13,412 nucleotides of DNA from Ruminococcaceae bacterium UBA1730 (GTDB lineage: Bacteria; Bacillota; Clostridia; Oscillospirales; Acutalibacteraceae), in the NCBI GenBank assembly GCA_002315935.1, contig DCII01000013.1, positions 1 through 13,412 of the forward strand, read 5' to 3'. Below the pieces are notes generated by a model. The model saw nothing but the letters and a program-made list of their open reading frames with translations. It did not search any database and had not been told where the DNA came from. Below, in pieces: positions 1-7,796 of this stretch. Each line of letters starts with the position of its first letter. Positions within the stretch are counted from its first letter, which is position 1. Both the position numbers and the translations under genes were made by a program.

Positions 1-107
1 CCGTCACAAGCATTGGTGAGGGTGCATTTGTATATTGCACCGGCTTAACAAGAATCACCATTCCGAATTCCGTCACAAGCATTGATGAAGATGCATTTTA
101 TGGTTGC
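1..107 (+). repeat. 69-bp LRR-encoding repeat, two copies (second partial)
   Basis: The stretch at 1-31 recurs at 70-100 with few changes (CCGTCACAAGCATTG starts both). The 69-bp offset equals 23 codons, the period of BspA-type leucine-rich repeats. The array presumably continues to the left of the window. Confidence 0.75.
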
Positions 108-2057
108 AACGATGATATGATTATCTTCGGCTTCACCGGTTCAAAGGCACAGGAATGTGCCGAAGAAAACGTTTTCACCTTTGTTCCCATAGACAATAAG
201 GCTTTTGTAAAGCTTCACTGTCCGTCAATTACCGATTCCACAACCTTTATCGCTTATGGTTTCGCTGCTCCGTGTGCCACCGTTTCCGTTTATGACGGAA
301 CAACTTTAATCGGAACAGCGGTTGCCGGCACAGATGGAAAATGGAAAAAAGAATTTACTTTAGCAAACAACAGTACAAATCACACCATCAAAGCCGAGGT
401 TACGGTCAACAGCGAAACAGTGAGTGAATCCAAATCTCTTGTTTATGATGTTTCCGCTGTTTATCCAACAGCATTCACCCTGTCGCATAACGGACGCACA
501 ATTGATGTTCTGAATGTAAGAAAGGTCAATCTTTCTGTTCTTCCTTCTCAGCCCATGACATTGAAAGCAACATTGAATAAGGATGTTTCCTCTCTGCGTT
601 TTGTTTCCACCAAAGGCTCTGAAGTAAAATATATGAATGCTACCTATGATTCAGTCAACAATTGTTGGACTGCAGAAGGCTGGTTCGATAACGACAACCA
701 TTCCTATGTGCCCGGTACGCTCGGCATTGAGGTTAACGGAAGTGCCGCTCTTGATATAGAAACGGCATATATCAGTTATCTGATTGACCCATCCGGATAT
801 GTTTATGAAGCCGTAAAATCCAATCGCATCGAAGGCGCATCAGCAATAATCTGCTATCAGGATGGCGAAAATGCTATTCCGTGGCAGGCTCAGGAATATG
901 AGCAGGAGAATCCGCAGATTACCGATTCTCTCGGCACTTATCACTGGGATGTAACCGAAGGAACATGGCGTGTTAAGGTTGTTAAGAGCGGATATGAAAC
1001 CGCTTATTCGGATTGGATGACCGTTCCTCCTGAATATACCGAGGTTGCTATCGGACTTGTCTCAACAGAAGCTCCGAAGGTTGCAAAGCTTGAAAAGAAT
1101 GCTGACGGCTTTACGGTTACCTTCAGCCAGTATATGGATATTTCTACTGTAAACACAAGCAACATCAGTCTGGAAATTAACGGAAGTCCGGCAACAATTA
1201 CCATTACTCCGAAAAATAAAGAGGTTAGTGCCGCCGATAACAGCGTTTATCTTGCTTCTGAATTCAGCATTACCACTTCTTCGGCAATTTCCGATAACTA
1301 TGCTTTAACGATTGAAAATGCGGAAAATTATGTCGGCAAGAAAATTGAAAAAACAGAATTAGACAATACAGATATTCCGGATTATGAGATTTCTTATGAA
1401 TGGTCGGAAGACGGAAAGACCTGTGTTGCAACCGCAGCTGATAAAAACAACAAAAACAATGTTGTAAAAGAAAATGCAACAGTTACTTCCAAGGCTAAAA
1501 CTCCTGCAACCTGCGAAGAGAAGGGAACAACAACATATACCGCAGAATTCACGAATGAACTCTTTGAAACTCAGACGAAGGATATTGTTGATATTGCACT
1601 GGCAAATCATAGCTTCACAAACTATGTTTACAATAACGATGAACGTGTCGGCGTTGACGGAACGGAAACGGCAAAGTGTGACCGTTGCACTGCAATTGAT
1701 ACAAGAACAAAGGTCGGAACGGCAAAAGCTACACCTGCATATGCAATCAGGAATATGAGCAAGTATAACGGTCAGACGATTGAACTCAAATCATCGCTTA
1801 CCATTTATGCCGATGTTCAAAACTGCACGGATGTCAAGTGGTTTGTAACAGGTGCAAATTACACACCCAACGCTGACGGCAGCATCACAATCAATCAGGC
1901 AACAACTGATTTCAGCGTTTACTTCACCGCCAAAGACCTTGACGGAAACACCGTAACGAGCGAAATCGAATCGGTAAAGGTTAAAACAGGCTTCTTTGCA
2001 ATGCTTGTTGCATTCTTCAAGGGTCTGTTTAAAGCTCTGCCGGATTTGAAGCAATAA
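1..2057 (+). CDS. BspA-like LRR / Ig-like surface protein, C-terminal part
   Basis: The frame is open to the left edge (reading from base 3), so the gene is 5'-truncated; about 684 residues remain. It begins with two BspA-type leucine-rich repeats (VTSIGEGAF, then VTSIDEDAF; LRR_5 type), which end near base 160. Next come an Ig-like module (about 204-416, with a VYDGTTLIGTA strand typical of bacterial Ig domains), a carboxypeptidase-regulatory-like module (about 783-1064, from DPSGYVYEAV to AIGLVS), a Big_5-like module (about 1071-1331) and a Cys-containing module (about 1392-1706, with YEWSEDGKTC, TPATCEEKGTTTY and ETAKCDRC) of a kind repeated in surface proteins of gut clostridia. The end is a short hydrophobic/basic tail (FFAMLVAFFKGLFK). 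No LPXTG or SLH anchor is visible. By family it should be secreted and adhesive or protein-binding; ligand unknown. The ATG at 117 lies inside the repeat and is not the start. Confidence 0.85.
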   Translation, partial: VTSIGEGAFVYCTGLTRITIPNSVTSIDEDAFYGCNDDMIIFGFTGSKAQECAEENVFTFVPIDNKAFVKLHCPSITDSTTFIAYGFAAPCATVSVYDGTTLIGTAVAGTDGKWKKEFTLANNSTNHTIKAEVTVNSETVSESKSLVYDVSAVYPTAFTLSHNGRTIDVLNVRKVNLSVLPSQPMTLKATLNKDVSSLRFVSTKGSEVKYMNATYDSVNNCWTAEGWFDNDNHSYVPGTLGIEVNGSAALDIETAYISYLIDPSGYVYEAVKSNRIEGASAIICYQDGENAIPWQAQEYEQENPQITDSLGTYHWDVTEGTWRVKVVKSGYETAYSDWMTVPPEYTEVAIGLVSTEAPKVAKLEKNADGFTVTFSQYMDISTVNTSNISLEINGSPATITITPKNKEVSAADNSVYLASEFSITTSSAISDNYALTIENAENYVGKKIEKTELDNTDIPDYEISYEWSEDGKTCVATAADKNNKNNVVKENATVTSKAKTPATCEEKGTTTYTAEFTNELFETQTKDIVDIALANHSFTNYVYNNDERVGVDGTETAKCDRCTAIDTRTKVGTAKATPAYAIRNMSKYNGQTIELKSSLTIYADVQNCTDVKWFVTGANYTPNADGSITINQATTDFSVYFTAKDLDGNTVTSEIESVKVKTGFFAMLVAFFKGLFKALPDLKQ

Positions 2058-2077
2058 CATATAATTTTAATAAACTT

Positions 2078-2107
2078 AACCCCCGACGGTTCAAACTGTC
2101 GGGGGTT
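2078..2107. terminator. Bidirectional intrinsic terminator
   Basis: A perfect 10-bp stem (AACCCCCGAC at 2078-2087 with GTCGGGGGTT at 2098-2107), extendable inward through G-T, G-C and T-A pairs to a TCAA loop. It lies between the surface protein stop (2057) and the convergent GH4 stop (2125). AT-rich sequence follows on both sides, so it can end both transcripts. Confidence 0.85.
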
Positions 2108-2124
2108 ATGCTATATATTATTAA

Positions 2125-3408
2125 TTACTTATTGTAATACTGGGGAAGATACTGCTTATGGGCTTCCTTCATTTCCTCGAAGCACTTATGAGCGGCTTCC
2201 CAGTCGCCAACGAGGGGATGAATGAGAAGAGCGTTGAGTGCCGCTTCTTCGTCACCGTCTCTGCCGGCTTTGACTGTAAGATTTTCATACTGCTTAACAA
2301 CGGTCATAAGGCCGATAATGTGCTTGTTTGTAACTTCGCCGACGGGAACGGGAGTTGCTCCGTCCTTGCCGATAACTGCGGCAACCTCGATAACATCATC
2401 GGGCTTGAGGAAGGGGAGAGTGTTGCCGTTCTTGACATTGACAACCTGAACATCCTTAACATCGTTTGCAATTGCATTGATGAGGTTAACCGCAACAAGT
2501 GAATACTTGTGACCGCCTCTCTGGTCGAGGAGAGCAGGCTTAACATAAAGTCCCTCGTCTGAATACATTTCAAGAAGGTCTTCTTCAATTTCCATGCACT
2601 TCTGTGCTCTGCTCTGAGTGCCTTCAAGAAGATGCTCAAGCTTTGCTCTTCTGCAGTAATAATACTGGAGATATGATGAGGGAATAGCGTGGATAGCCTT
2701 GAGGGTTTCAAGCGAGAAACCGTCATCCTTGATGTTTGCCATAACCTTGGGAGTGAAGCCTTCGTTGAGGAGCTTGTCAATAAGCTCTTCGCCGTGAAGC
2801 TTAACAGAAGTGAACCAACTGAGGTGGTTAAGTCCGACATAGGTGTATTCCATATCCTCGCCGACATCCTCTTTGGTGTCGTCAATCATATCAATGGGAA
2901 CATTGCAAAGACCGATGCACTTAACATTCGTGTTGTTAAGAACAAATTCGGTTATGATGCCCGAGGGATTGGTGAAGTTGATAAGCCATGCATTGGGGCA
3001 GATTGCTTCGATTCTGTCGCAGATATTCTTGATAACGGGAATAGTTCTCTGAGCCTTGAAAAATCCACCGATACCTGTTGTTTCCTGACCGATAAGGTTA
3101 TATTTGAGGGGAATTGTTTCGTCAAGATGTCTGCAGGGGAGCTTGCCGACACGAATCTGAGTAACAACGAAGTCTGCACCCTGAAGAGCGGTGTCAAGGT
3201 CGTCTGTGAGAAGTGTTTCGCATTCAACACCTGCCGCCTTGAGCATACGGATGCAAAGATTGCCGACTATTGTTCTTTTGCGGTCATCAATATCCATGAA
3301 TGAGATTTTCTTGAGCTTAAGGGTATCCTGAGCCTTGAGGAAGCCGTCGATAAGTTCGGGGCAATATGTACTGCCGGAGCCTATAATTGTTACATTGATT
3401 TCTTTCAT
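2125..3408 (-). CDS. GH4 family glycosidase, 6-phospho-beta-glucosidase type
   Basis: 427 residues, full length for glycoside hydrolase family 4. These enzymes use NAD+ and Mn2+ to hydrolyse (usually 6-phosphorylated) glycosides by transient oxidation at C3. Visible are the N-terminal Rossmann motif (IIGSGST, residues 8-14), QIRVG (84-88), IGQETTG (106-112), NPSG (147-150), the metal-ligand positions Cys168 in CNVP and His195 in GLNHLSW, and RGGHKYS (297-303), whose Tyr302 sits at the usual catalytic base position. The IPSSYLQYYY stretch fits the phospho-beta-glucosidase branch rather than the alpha-galactosidase branch. No signal peptide, so cytoplasmic. AAGGAG lies about 8 nt before the ATG. 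It is the last gene of an operon, 20 nt after the kinase. Exact sugar not determinable. Confidence 0.9.
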   Translation of the reverse strand: MKEINVTIIGSGSTYCPELIDGFLKAQDTLKLKKISFMDIDDRKRTIVGNLCIRMLKAAGVECETLLTDDLDTALQGADFVVTQIRVGKLPCRHLDETIPLKYNLIGQETTGIGGFFKAQRTIPVIKNICDRIEAICPNAWLINFTNPSGIITEFVLNNTNVKCIGLCNVPIDMIDDTKEDVGEDMEYTYVGLNHLSWFTSVKLHGEELIDKLLNEGFTPKVMANIKDDGFSLETLKAIHAIPSSYLQYYYCRRAKLEHLLEGTQSRAQKCMEIEEDLLEMYSDEGLYVKPALLDQRGGHKYSLVAVNLINAIANDVKDVQVVNVKNGNTLPFLKPDDVIEVAAVIGKDGATPVPVGEVTNKHIIGLMTVVKQYENLTVKAGRDGDEEAALNALLIHPLVGDWEAAHKCFEEMKEAHKQYLPQYYNK

Positions 3409-3428
3409 ATTCTTAACTCCTTTTCAGA

Positions 3429-4367
3429 TTATTTTGCATATTCCTGCATTATCCAGTTGATGCATCCTGTTACGGGCTTTGCCTGAAGCTTGATGAATTT
3501 CAGCTTCTTTCCGCTGAATGCGGCAGCCTTTTCATAGAGCATATCAAGATAAGCTTTGTTATCAAGTTTAACATTGATTGAGCCGGAGAGCACAACCTCA
3601 ACTTCTCCGTCGCCGAAGTCAAGTTGATTTGCAAGAGCGGCGATGAGGTAAGCACCTTTTTCAGCCATCTTTGTTGCATATTCCATTGCAGGACCGTCAC
3701 CCTGCTTGACTGCCTCAAAGAAGAAAATAATGAAGTTTCTGATGTGTTCGCCCTCGCCGTTTTCAATCTTTTCAATAAGAGTGAGAAGCTGTTCTCTTTC
3801 GGTGAAGCCGTAATGCTTCATGGCCATATCGGAAATGGCCGTTTTGCCGGCGTTGAGGAAAAGGTCGTTATATGCAAGCTCAAAAGCCTTTGTAACAATG
3901 TTTCCGCCGCCGGAAATGTCTCCGCTGAATTCTCCGAGACCTGCAAGCTGAAGCCTGTTGCCGTTGATGTCAATTCCGTTGCAGCAAACGCCTGTTCCGC
4001 AGTTGAAGCCGATTGCGTGACCCGTTTCCGAGCCTGCCTTAACAACGATAAATCCGTCGTTATAAACTTCAAAATTTTCAAGACCCTTTTTGCGGAGCAT
4101 ATCGCACATAATGTCATACTGGAAGGGATGGTCGATTCCGGCAAGGCCCATAAGTGTGAAGCTTACATCCGAAAGAGCAATTCCTGCTTCCTTGCAAAGG
4201 TCATTAAGACCTGCCATTATAATATCGCTTGCACCGTCAAAAGAGGATTCAAGGTTTTCGTGGTTGCTTCCGGGACCCTCAACGGTTTTGAGCATTGTTT
4301 TGTTTTCATCAAAAAGAGCAAATGCGGTTTTTGTTCCTCCGCCGTCAACACCGATATAATATTTCAT
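3429..4367 (-). CDS. BadF/BadG/NAGK-family sugar kinase
   Basis: 312 residues, ASKHA-fold ATPase of the BadF/BadG/BcrA/BcrD family, closest in style to N-acetylglucosamine kinases. The phosphate-1 motif VDGGGTKT is at 7-14, the ND pair with the likely catalytic Asp at 103-104, the second phosphate loop NCGTG at 122-126, and a GEFSGDISGGGN loop at 145-156. It lacks the Cys-rich activase features of 2-hydroxyacyl-CoA dehydratase activators, so a sugar kinase is preferred. The start ATG overlaps the stop of the GH109-like gene by four bases (ATGA), indicating translational coupling, and AAGGAG precedes it. In this operon it could phosphorylate a glycoside or hexosamine to make the substrate of the downstream GH4 enzyme; that role is inference. 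Confidence 0.85.
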   Translation of the reverse strand: MKYYIGVDGGGTKTAFALFDENKTMLKTVEGPGSNHENLESSFDGASDIIMAGLNDLCKEAGIALSDVSFTLMGLAGIDHPFQYDIMCDMLRKKGLENFEVYNDGFIVVKAGSETGHAIGFNCGTGVCCNGIDINGNRLQLAGLGEFSGDISGGGNIVTKAFELAYNDLFLNAGKTAISDMAMKHYGFTEREQLLTLIEKIENGEGEHIRNFIIFFFEAVKQGDGPAMEYATKMAEKGAYLIAALANQLDFGDGEVEVVLSGSINVKLDNKAYLDMLYEKAAAFSGKKLKFIKLQAKPVTGCINWIMQEYAK

Positions 4368-5641
4368 TCGTTTTCTCCTTTTTTCTCTGCTTCAAAGAAA
4401 TCTTCGCAGACTTCTTCAAGGCAGAAGATACCTCTTCTGTATGGTTCACGGTCAATCCACATTCCGTTTGTGAAATCCGGGAACGGAACGGGAGCACCGC
4501 CGATTGCGATTGACTGCTCTGAAAGGCAGGTTACCGCCATCCATGTTGCCGTGTCATAAACATCAATGGGAGGCTGTGAGCCAACCTTGACTGCTTCAAC
4601 GAATGCACTGAAAACAAGGAAATCCATTCCGCCGTGACCGCCCTCGTGAACGCCGTCAATTTTATATTTCTTCCAGAGGGGATGCTCATATTCTTCCTGA
4701 TACTTGTCGAAGCTTTCCCAGACATGAGTCCAATGTTCTTTATTTTCATGGGAAACGCCTTCAAGATAGATTGTTTCGCCGTCTTCCATATAGATGCCCT
4801 TTGTGCCCTGAACTCTGTATCCTCTTGAATAAGGTCTGGGAAGCGAGCAGTCGTGAGTGAGCACAACAGTCTGACCGTCTGCGGTCTTGAGAACAGTTGT
4901 TACAATATCACCCTGATTGAATTCATAGTCTGCAAGGTCGTAATCCTCGCCCTTATTCTTCTTTATCCATTCGTTAAGGCCTTTTGACTTTGTGGCAAAA
5001 GATGAAACGGAAATATATCTGTTACCTCTGTTGATGCTCAATGCCTTTGAAATAGGTCCGAACTGATGTGTGGGATAAAGCTCGCCGTTTCTGTGCTGGA
5101 AATTGAAGAGTCTGCCGTGACGGTTTTCTCTTCCGAGGCAGATTTCATCACGAAGGTCGTGCTGATAACCGCCCTGCATATGTATAAGGTCGCCGAAGAG
5201 ACCTTTTTTTATCATATTGAAAATTGCCATTTCGCCTCTGTCGTAGCAACAATTTTCAAGAAGCATACAGAATTTGCCTGTTTCTTCGCTTGCTCTGACG
5301 AGCTGCCAGCATTCTTCGATGCTTGCGGCACCGCCGACTTCGAAGCCGACGTGTTTACCTGCTCTCATTGCATCAATTCCGATTCTTGCATGAGTAATCC
5401 ATGTTGTGCAGCAGAAAACCGCATCAATGTCATCTCTTGCAAGAAGCTCTTTATAGTCAAGATAAACATCGGGAGCTGTGCCTGTAACCTCTTCAACTAT
5501 TTCTTTGCCTTTGTTCGCTCTGTCTTCGTATTTATCGCAGACAGCAGGAACAATAACTCCCTCAGCATTGAGAAGCTCACGAAGATTGCCCTGACCTCTG
5601 CCGCCGAGACCGACAAAACCGATTCTTACAATATCTTTCAT
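4364..5641 (-). CDS. Gfo/Idh/MocA protein, GH109-like NAD+-dependent glycosidase
   Basis: 425 residues. The N-terminal Rossmann motif GFVGLGGRG is at residues 8-16. In place of the EKP motif of ordinary Gfo/Idh dehydrogenases it has EVGG (101-104). The middle carries hallmarks of GH109 alpha-N-acetylgalactosaminidases: LLENCCY (127-133), GGYQHDLRDE (157-166), HRNGELYPTHQFGP (183-196) and NRGNRY (204-209), with GGHGGMD and PVPFPDF near the C-terminus. Tyr189 and His192 of YPTH match, from memory, the active-site pair of the characterised Elizabethkingia enzyme. No signal peptide, unlike several known members, so intracellular. An in-frame ATG 63 nt further upstream exists, but GAGGTG stands about 7 nt before the ATG at 5641 and homology begins there. 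The 5676-5704 promoter also lies inside that extension. Substrate unproven; a dehydrogenase remains possible. Confidence 0.8.
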   Translation of the reverse strand: MKDIVRIGFVGLGGRGQGNLRELLNAEGVIVPAVCDKYEDRANKGKEIVEEVTGTAPDVYLDYKELLARDDIDAVFCCTTWITHARIGIDAMRAGKHVGFEVGGAASIEECWQLVRASEETGKFCMLLENCCYDRGEMAIFNMIKKGLFGDLIHMQGGYQHDLRDEICLGRENRHGRLFNFQHRNGELYPTHQFGPISKALSINRGNRYISVSSFATKSKGLNEWIKKNKGEDYDLADYEFNQGDIVTTVLKTADGQTVVLTHDCSLPRPYSRGYRVQGTKGIYMEDGETIYLEGVSHENKEHWTHVWESFDKYQEEYEHPLWKKYKIDGVHEGGHGGMDFLVFSAFVEAVKVGSQPPIDVYDTATWMAVTCLSEQSIAIGGAPVPFPDFTNGMWIDREPYRRGIFCLEEVCEDFFEAEKKGENE

Positions 5642-5675
5642 TTGATACACCTCAAAAGTTTTATTCAAGTAACAT

Positions 5676-5704
5676 ATTATAAAATATTTATTAAAGAAAT
5701 ACAA
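5676..5704 (-). promoter_or_regulatory. Sigma-A-type promoter of the GH109-kinase-GH4 operon
   Basis: On the minus strand a perfect TATAAT (5676-5681) lies exactly 17 bp from TTGTAT (5699-5704). It sits just after the stop of the membrane-protein gene and would give a leader of about 30 nt ending in GAGGTG and the ATG at 5641. The -35 matches the consensus only in TTG. Confidence 0.65.
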
Positions 5705-5707
5705 GAG

Positions 5708-6241
5708 TTATTTAAAATATCTCCTGAAATATTTTCTCCATTTTGCGAGATACGCCGTGATAAGCCTTGTGAGTGCAATATCATAGAGCACGAACGCAAA
5801 GGTTCCCATGCCGAGGAGAAGCGGAATGGCGATTATTCCCAATTCGTCAACCTCGTCAATGGTAACGCCCATGAATTTTATCATCAGGAAATATGATATA
5901 ATCATAGTGCCGAGAAATGCCATAACCTTAATAATCCATCCGAGCACAACGGAAAGCTTTGATTCCGTGACAGCCTTAAGAATGGGATAATATCCGAAAA
6001 AAGCAAGATACATCACGGCAACCTCTTTATCGGGAACGAGAAGCATTCCGAGAATTGCCACCGTGCAGTAAACTCCGAATGCCCATTTTTTGTCTATTTC
6101 AATAACGATTATCACAATCAGCAACCCTGCGGCGGCGGGGAGTGCATAGGTCAGAAACGGAATAATCGCAACGGAAATCATCATAACAAGCGAAAGGGCG
6201 GCAATTATGCCGCCGAGTGCACATTTTGAGCTTTGTTTCAT
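5708..6241 (-). CDS. Hypothetical six-helix membrane protein
   Basis: 177 residues, mostly hydrophobic. About six transmembrane segments can be drawn (roughly residues 10-28, 29-48, 53-70, 75-90, 100-123 and 134-158), followed by a strongly basic end (KWRKYFRRYFK) that should lie in the cytoplasm. The size and hydrophobic pattern recall small integral-membrane subunits such as ECF S components, but I see no diagnostic motif and do not assign one. It is the third gene of a trio, 12 nt after the J-domain-like gene, with GAGGG before its ATG. Close spacing implies co-transcription and probably a shared envelope-related role; the function is unknown. Confidence 0.75.
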   Translation of the reverse strand: MKQSSKCALGGIIAALSLVMMISVAIIPFLTYALPAAAGLLIVIIVIEIDKKWAFGVYCTVAILGMLLVPDKEVAVMYLAFFGYYPILKAVTESKLSVVLGWIIKVMAFLGTMIISYFLMIKFMGVTIDEVDELGIIAIPLLLGMGTFAFVLYDIALTRLITAYLAKWRKYFRRYFK

Positions 6242-6253
6242 ATCAATCCCTCG

Positions 6254-6823
6254 TCAGCAGCATGGAATAAGGTCGCCGCCAAGGCATTCACAGCAGCAGT
6301 CTGCACAGATAAGTCCTTCGCAAATATCGCAAGCGGAGCAGTCTGAGCTGTGCTCTCTGCGTTCGGTTCTGTAACCGCCGCTCTGAGCGTTGCTGACATT
6401 ATTGTATGCGGCTCTGAAGGTATCGTTTGAAGGGTCCATATTGCAGGCGATGGCAAAATTCTTTGCGGCTTCCTCAAGCCATCCTCTTTTTTGATGAATT
6501 GTTCCCTTGAGGTAATACCACTGTGCATCACGGCTTCCCTCGGGAACTCCGTCAAGAATTATCTGAGCATCCTCAAGCCTGTTGAGGTTGATTTTTGAAC
6601 GCACATCGGAATAATCCGCTCCGGAATAATATGCGTAGCTTCCTGCGGAGGAATAGCTTCCCTGCGAACCCGAATTCAGGATTATTTCATCATATGCCTG
6701 ATTCAGCTCATCTATCCTGCGGCTGTCGTTTGCAGAAAGACGCATCTGCTCACGGTAAGCGGCGTCAATCTGCTCGGGAGAAGCGTTGACGGGAACGCCC
6801 AGAACTTCATATGGATTTCTCAT
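6254..6823 (-). CDS. J-domain-like protein with TPR-like middle and Cys-rich tail
   Basis: 189 residues. Residues 3-50 look like a J domain (NPYEVLGVPVNASPEQIDAAY, then IDELNQAYDEI), but the loop that should hold His-Pro-Asp is shortened to LSANDSRR and HPD is absent, so stimulation of DnaK is unlikely. A Tyr/Ser/Gly-rich linker follows. Residues about 84-131 form one or two TPR-like helical repeats (WYYLKGTIHQKRGWLEEA). The last 28 residues contain ten cysteines (CSACDIC, CADCCCEC and a terminal CC), which suggests metal binding or lipid modification. The start at 6823 is chosen over a GTG at 6829, because GAGGTG overlaps that GTG and is spaced correctly for the ATG. It lies 9 nt after the DUF5685 stop, so it is co-transcribed with it. 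Confidence 0.8.
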   Translation of the reverse strand: MRNPYEVLGVPVNASPEQIDAAYREQMRLSANDSRRIDELNQAYDEIILNSGSQGSYSSAGSYAYYSGADYSDVRSKINLNRLEDAQIILDGVPEGSRDAQWYYLKGTIHQKRGWLEEAAKNFAIACNMDPSNDTFRAAYNNVSNAQSGGYRTERREHSSDCSACDICEGLICADCCCECLGGDLIPCC

Positions 6824-6832
6824 ATACACACC

Positions 6833-7714
6833 TCATTTCACCTGAATAATTTTTTGTTTTTTAACCTTGTCTCTGTATTTGGCAAGAACGGTCTGTGCAC
6901 TTATGCTGAGACCGTCAAGAGCTATATTTTCAATAATGCTTCCGAATCTTTCTGTTCCGAGCTTATCAAATGCTTCAAGAATCTGTGACTGCGTAAGATT
7001 CAGCATTTTTTCAATTCTGTCTGCAAAAATCCTTCTTGTTTCGTCAGACGAAAAATCGGAATAGTCCTTTTTGAACGGATTGAAGCTTTTATGCTTTATA
7101 TCGTCTTCAATATCATCAGCCGCATCGAGAATGTAGATGTATCTGCCGACCATGTATCCGAAACGATAGAGAGAATCATTATTTTCTGTGTTGAAAATTC
7201 TTCCGAGAGCATCTGCACTTGGGTGAGCGGCTTCGTCAATGCCGACATTCTGTTTTGCTTCCGTAATGCTCTGCATTTTCATGGCTTCGGAAACTGTTTT
7301 TTCAATTACGGGAGCAAGCCTTTTCGCTTTTTTGTGCATGATAGCAATAATCGGATAAAGAAGAATTGCGGCAAGCTTTTTCAAGCCCTTTGAATCTGAA
7401 ATATTATCAACTACTTTATAGAATGCGGTGATAATGACTGCATGGGAGCAAGCATCAAAAATTGGCTTTTCGGAGCAATTCAGACACTTTTTTGCAGGAT
7501 TATACGGACACCTTTTCTGAGAGAAGCTGCATCCGTTTTCGGAAAGAGCAAGTCGCATCATAGCGGCGAGGGTGAAATCATAGCTGAGCAACAGCTGTGC
7601 CAAAGGAGAATAATTTCTGCCCAGAGCACGGCAGAGAGAGCAGTAAACTCCCCTGTAAAGCTCATAGTCTCTGACCTTCAGCTCCGATTTATATGCTTTG
7701 ACATAACCAAGCAA
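6833..7714 (-). CDS. DUF5685 family protein, prenyl-synthase-like
   Basis: 293 residues, read from a TTG codon. The family typically begins with an MFGYV-like sequence; here the TTG gives MLGYVKAYKSELKV, and GGAGA lies 8 nt upstream. The GTG at 7723 directly abuts that GGAGA and is rejected. An N-terminal YCSLC pair (Cys25, Cys28) and CPYNPAKKCLNC (69-80) suggest a metal site. VVDNISDS (101-108) and LDAADDIEDD (196-205), the latter within GRYIYILDAADD and followed by SFNPF, resemble the two DxxxD motifs of squalene/phytoene synthases. That relationship is my inference; no biochemical function is known to me. First gene of the trio with the J-domain-like and membrane proteins. Confidence 0.75.
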   Translation of the reverse strand: MLGYVKAYKSELKVRDYELYRGVYCSLCRALGRNYSPLAQLLLSYDFTLAAMMRLALSENGCSFSQKRCPYNPAKKCLNCSEKPIFDACSHAVIITAFYKVVDNISDSKGLKKLAAILLYPIIAIMHKKAKRLAPVIEKTVSEAMKMQSITEAKQNVGIDEAAHPSADALGRIFNTENNDSLYRFGYMVGRYIYILDAADDIEDDIKHKSFNPFKKDYSDFSSDETRRIFADRIEKMLNLTQSQILEAFDKLGTERFGSIIENIALDGLSISAQTVLAKYRDKVKKQKIIQVK

Positions 7715-7760
7715 ATGATACACTCTCCAAAAAGATTATTGAAAGTATTCTATATTAAAA

Positions 7761-7776
7761 AACGGATTAATCGGTT
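7761..7776. promoter_or_regulatory. Imperfect palindrome upstream of the DUF5685 operon
   Basis: AACGGATTAATCGGTT is symmetrical in 7 of 8 pairs. It lies between the GH78 stop (7797) and the DUF5685 start (7714). On the minus strand it is followed by six T residues, so it may be an operator or a weak terminator for the GH78 transcript. I see no convincing -35/-10 pair here; TATAGAAT about 40 nt before the TTG start is the best -10-like stretch. Confidence 0.3.
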
Positions 7777-7796
7777 AACAAGTTGTAAATTTTTCT

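Noticed and set aside
3429..4367. Activator of 2-hydroxyacyl-CoA dehydratase (also BadF family)
   Set aside because: No cysteine pair for the iron-sulfur cluster in the right context, and no dehydratase genes nearby; the neighbours are glycosidases.
3624..4559. A 311-codon open frame on the plus strand antisense to the kinase and GH109-like genes
   Set aside because: It mirrors the coding frame of well-supported minus-strand genes, its protein resembles no family I know, and no ribosome binding site or promoter fits it.
5642..5704. N-terminal extension of the GH109-like gene to an upstream ATG
   Set aside because: The extension runs through the promoter, lacks a ribosome binding site and is not family-like, whereas GAGGTG fits the ATG at 5641.
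5066..5896. A 276-codon plus-strand frame across the GH109-like gene start and promoter
   Set aside because: Antisense to a recognised enzyme and to the next gene, with a low-complexity Cys/Phe-rich product typical of shadow frames.
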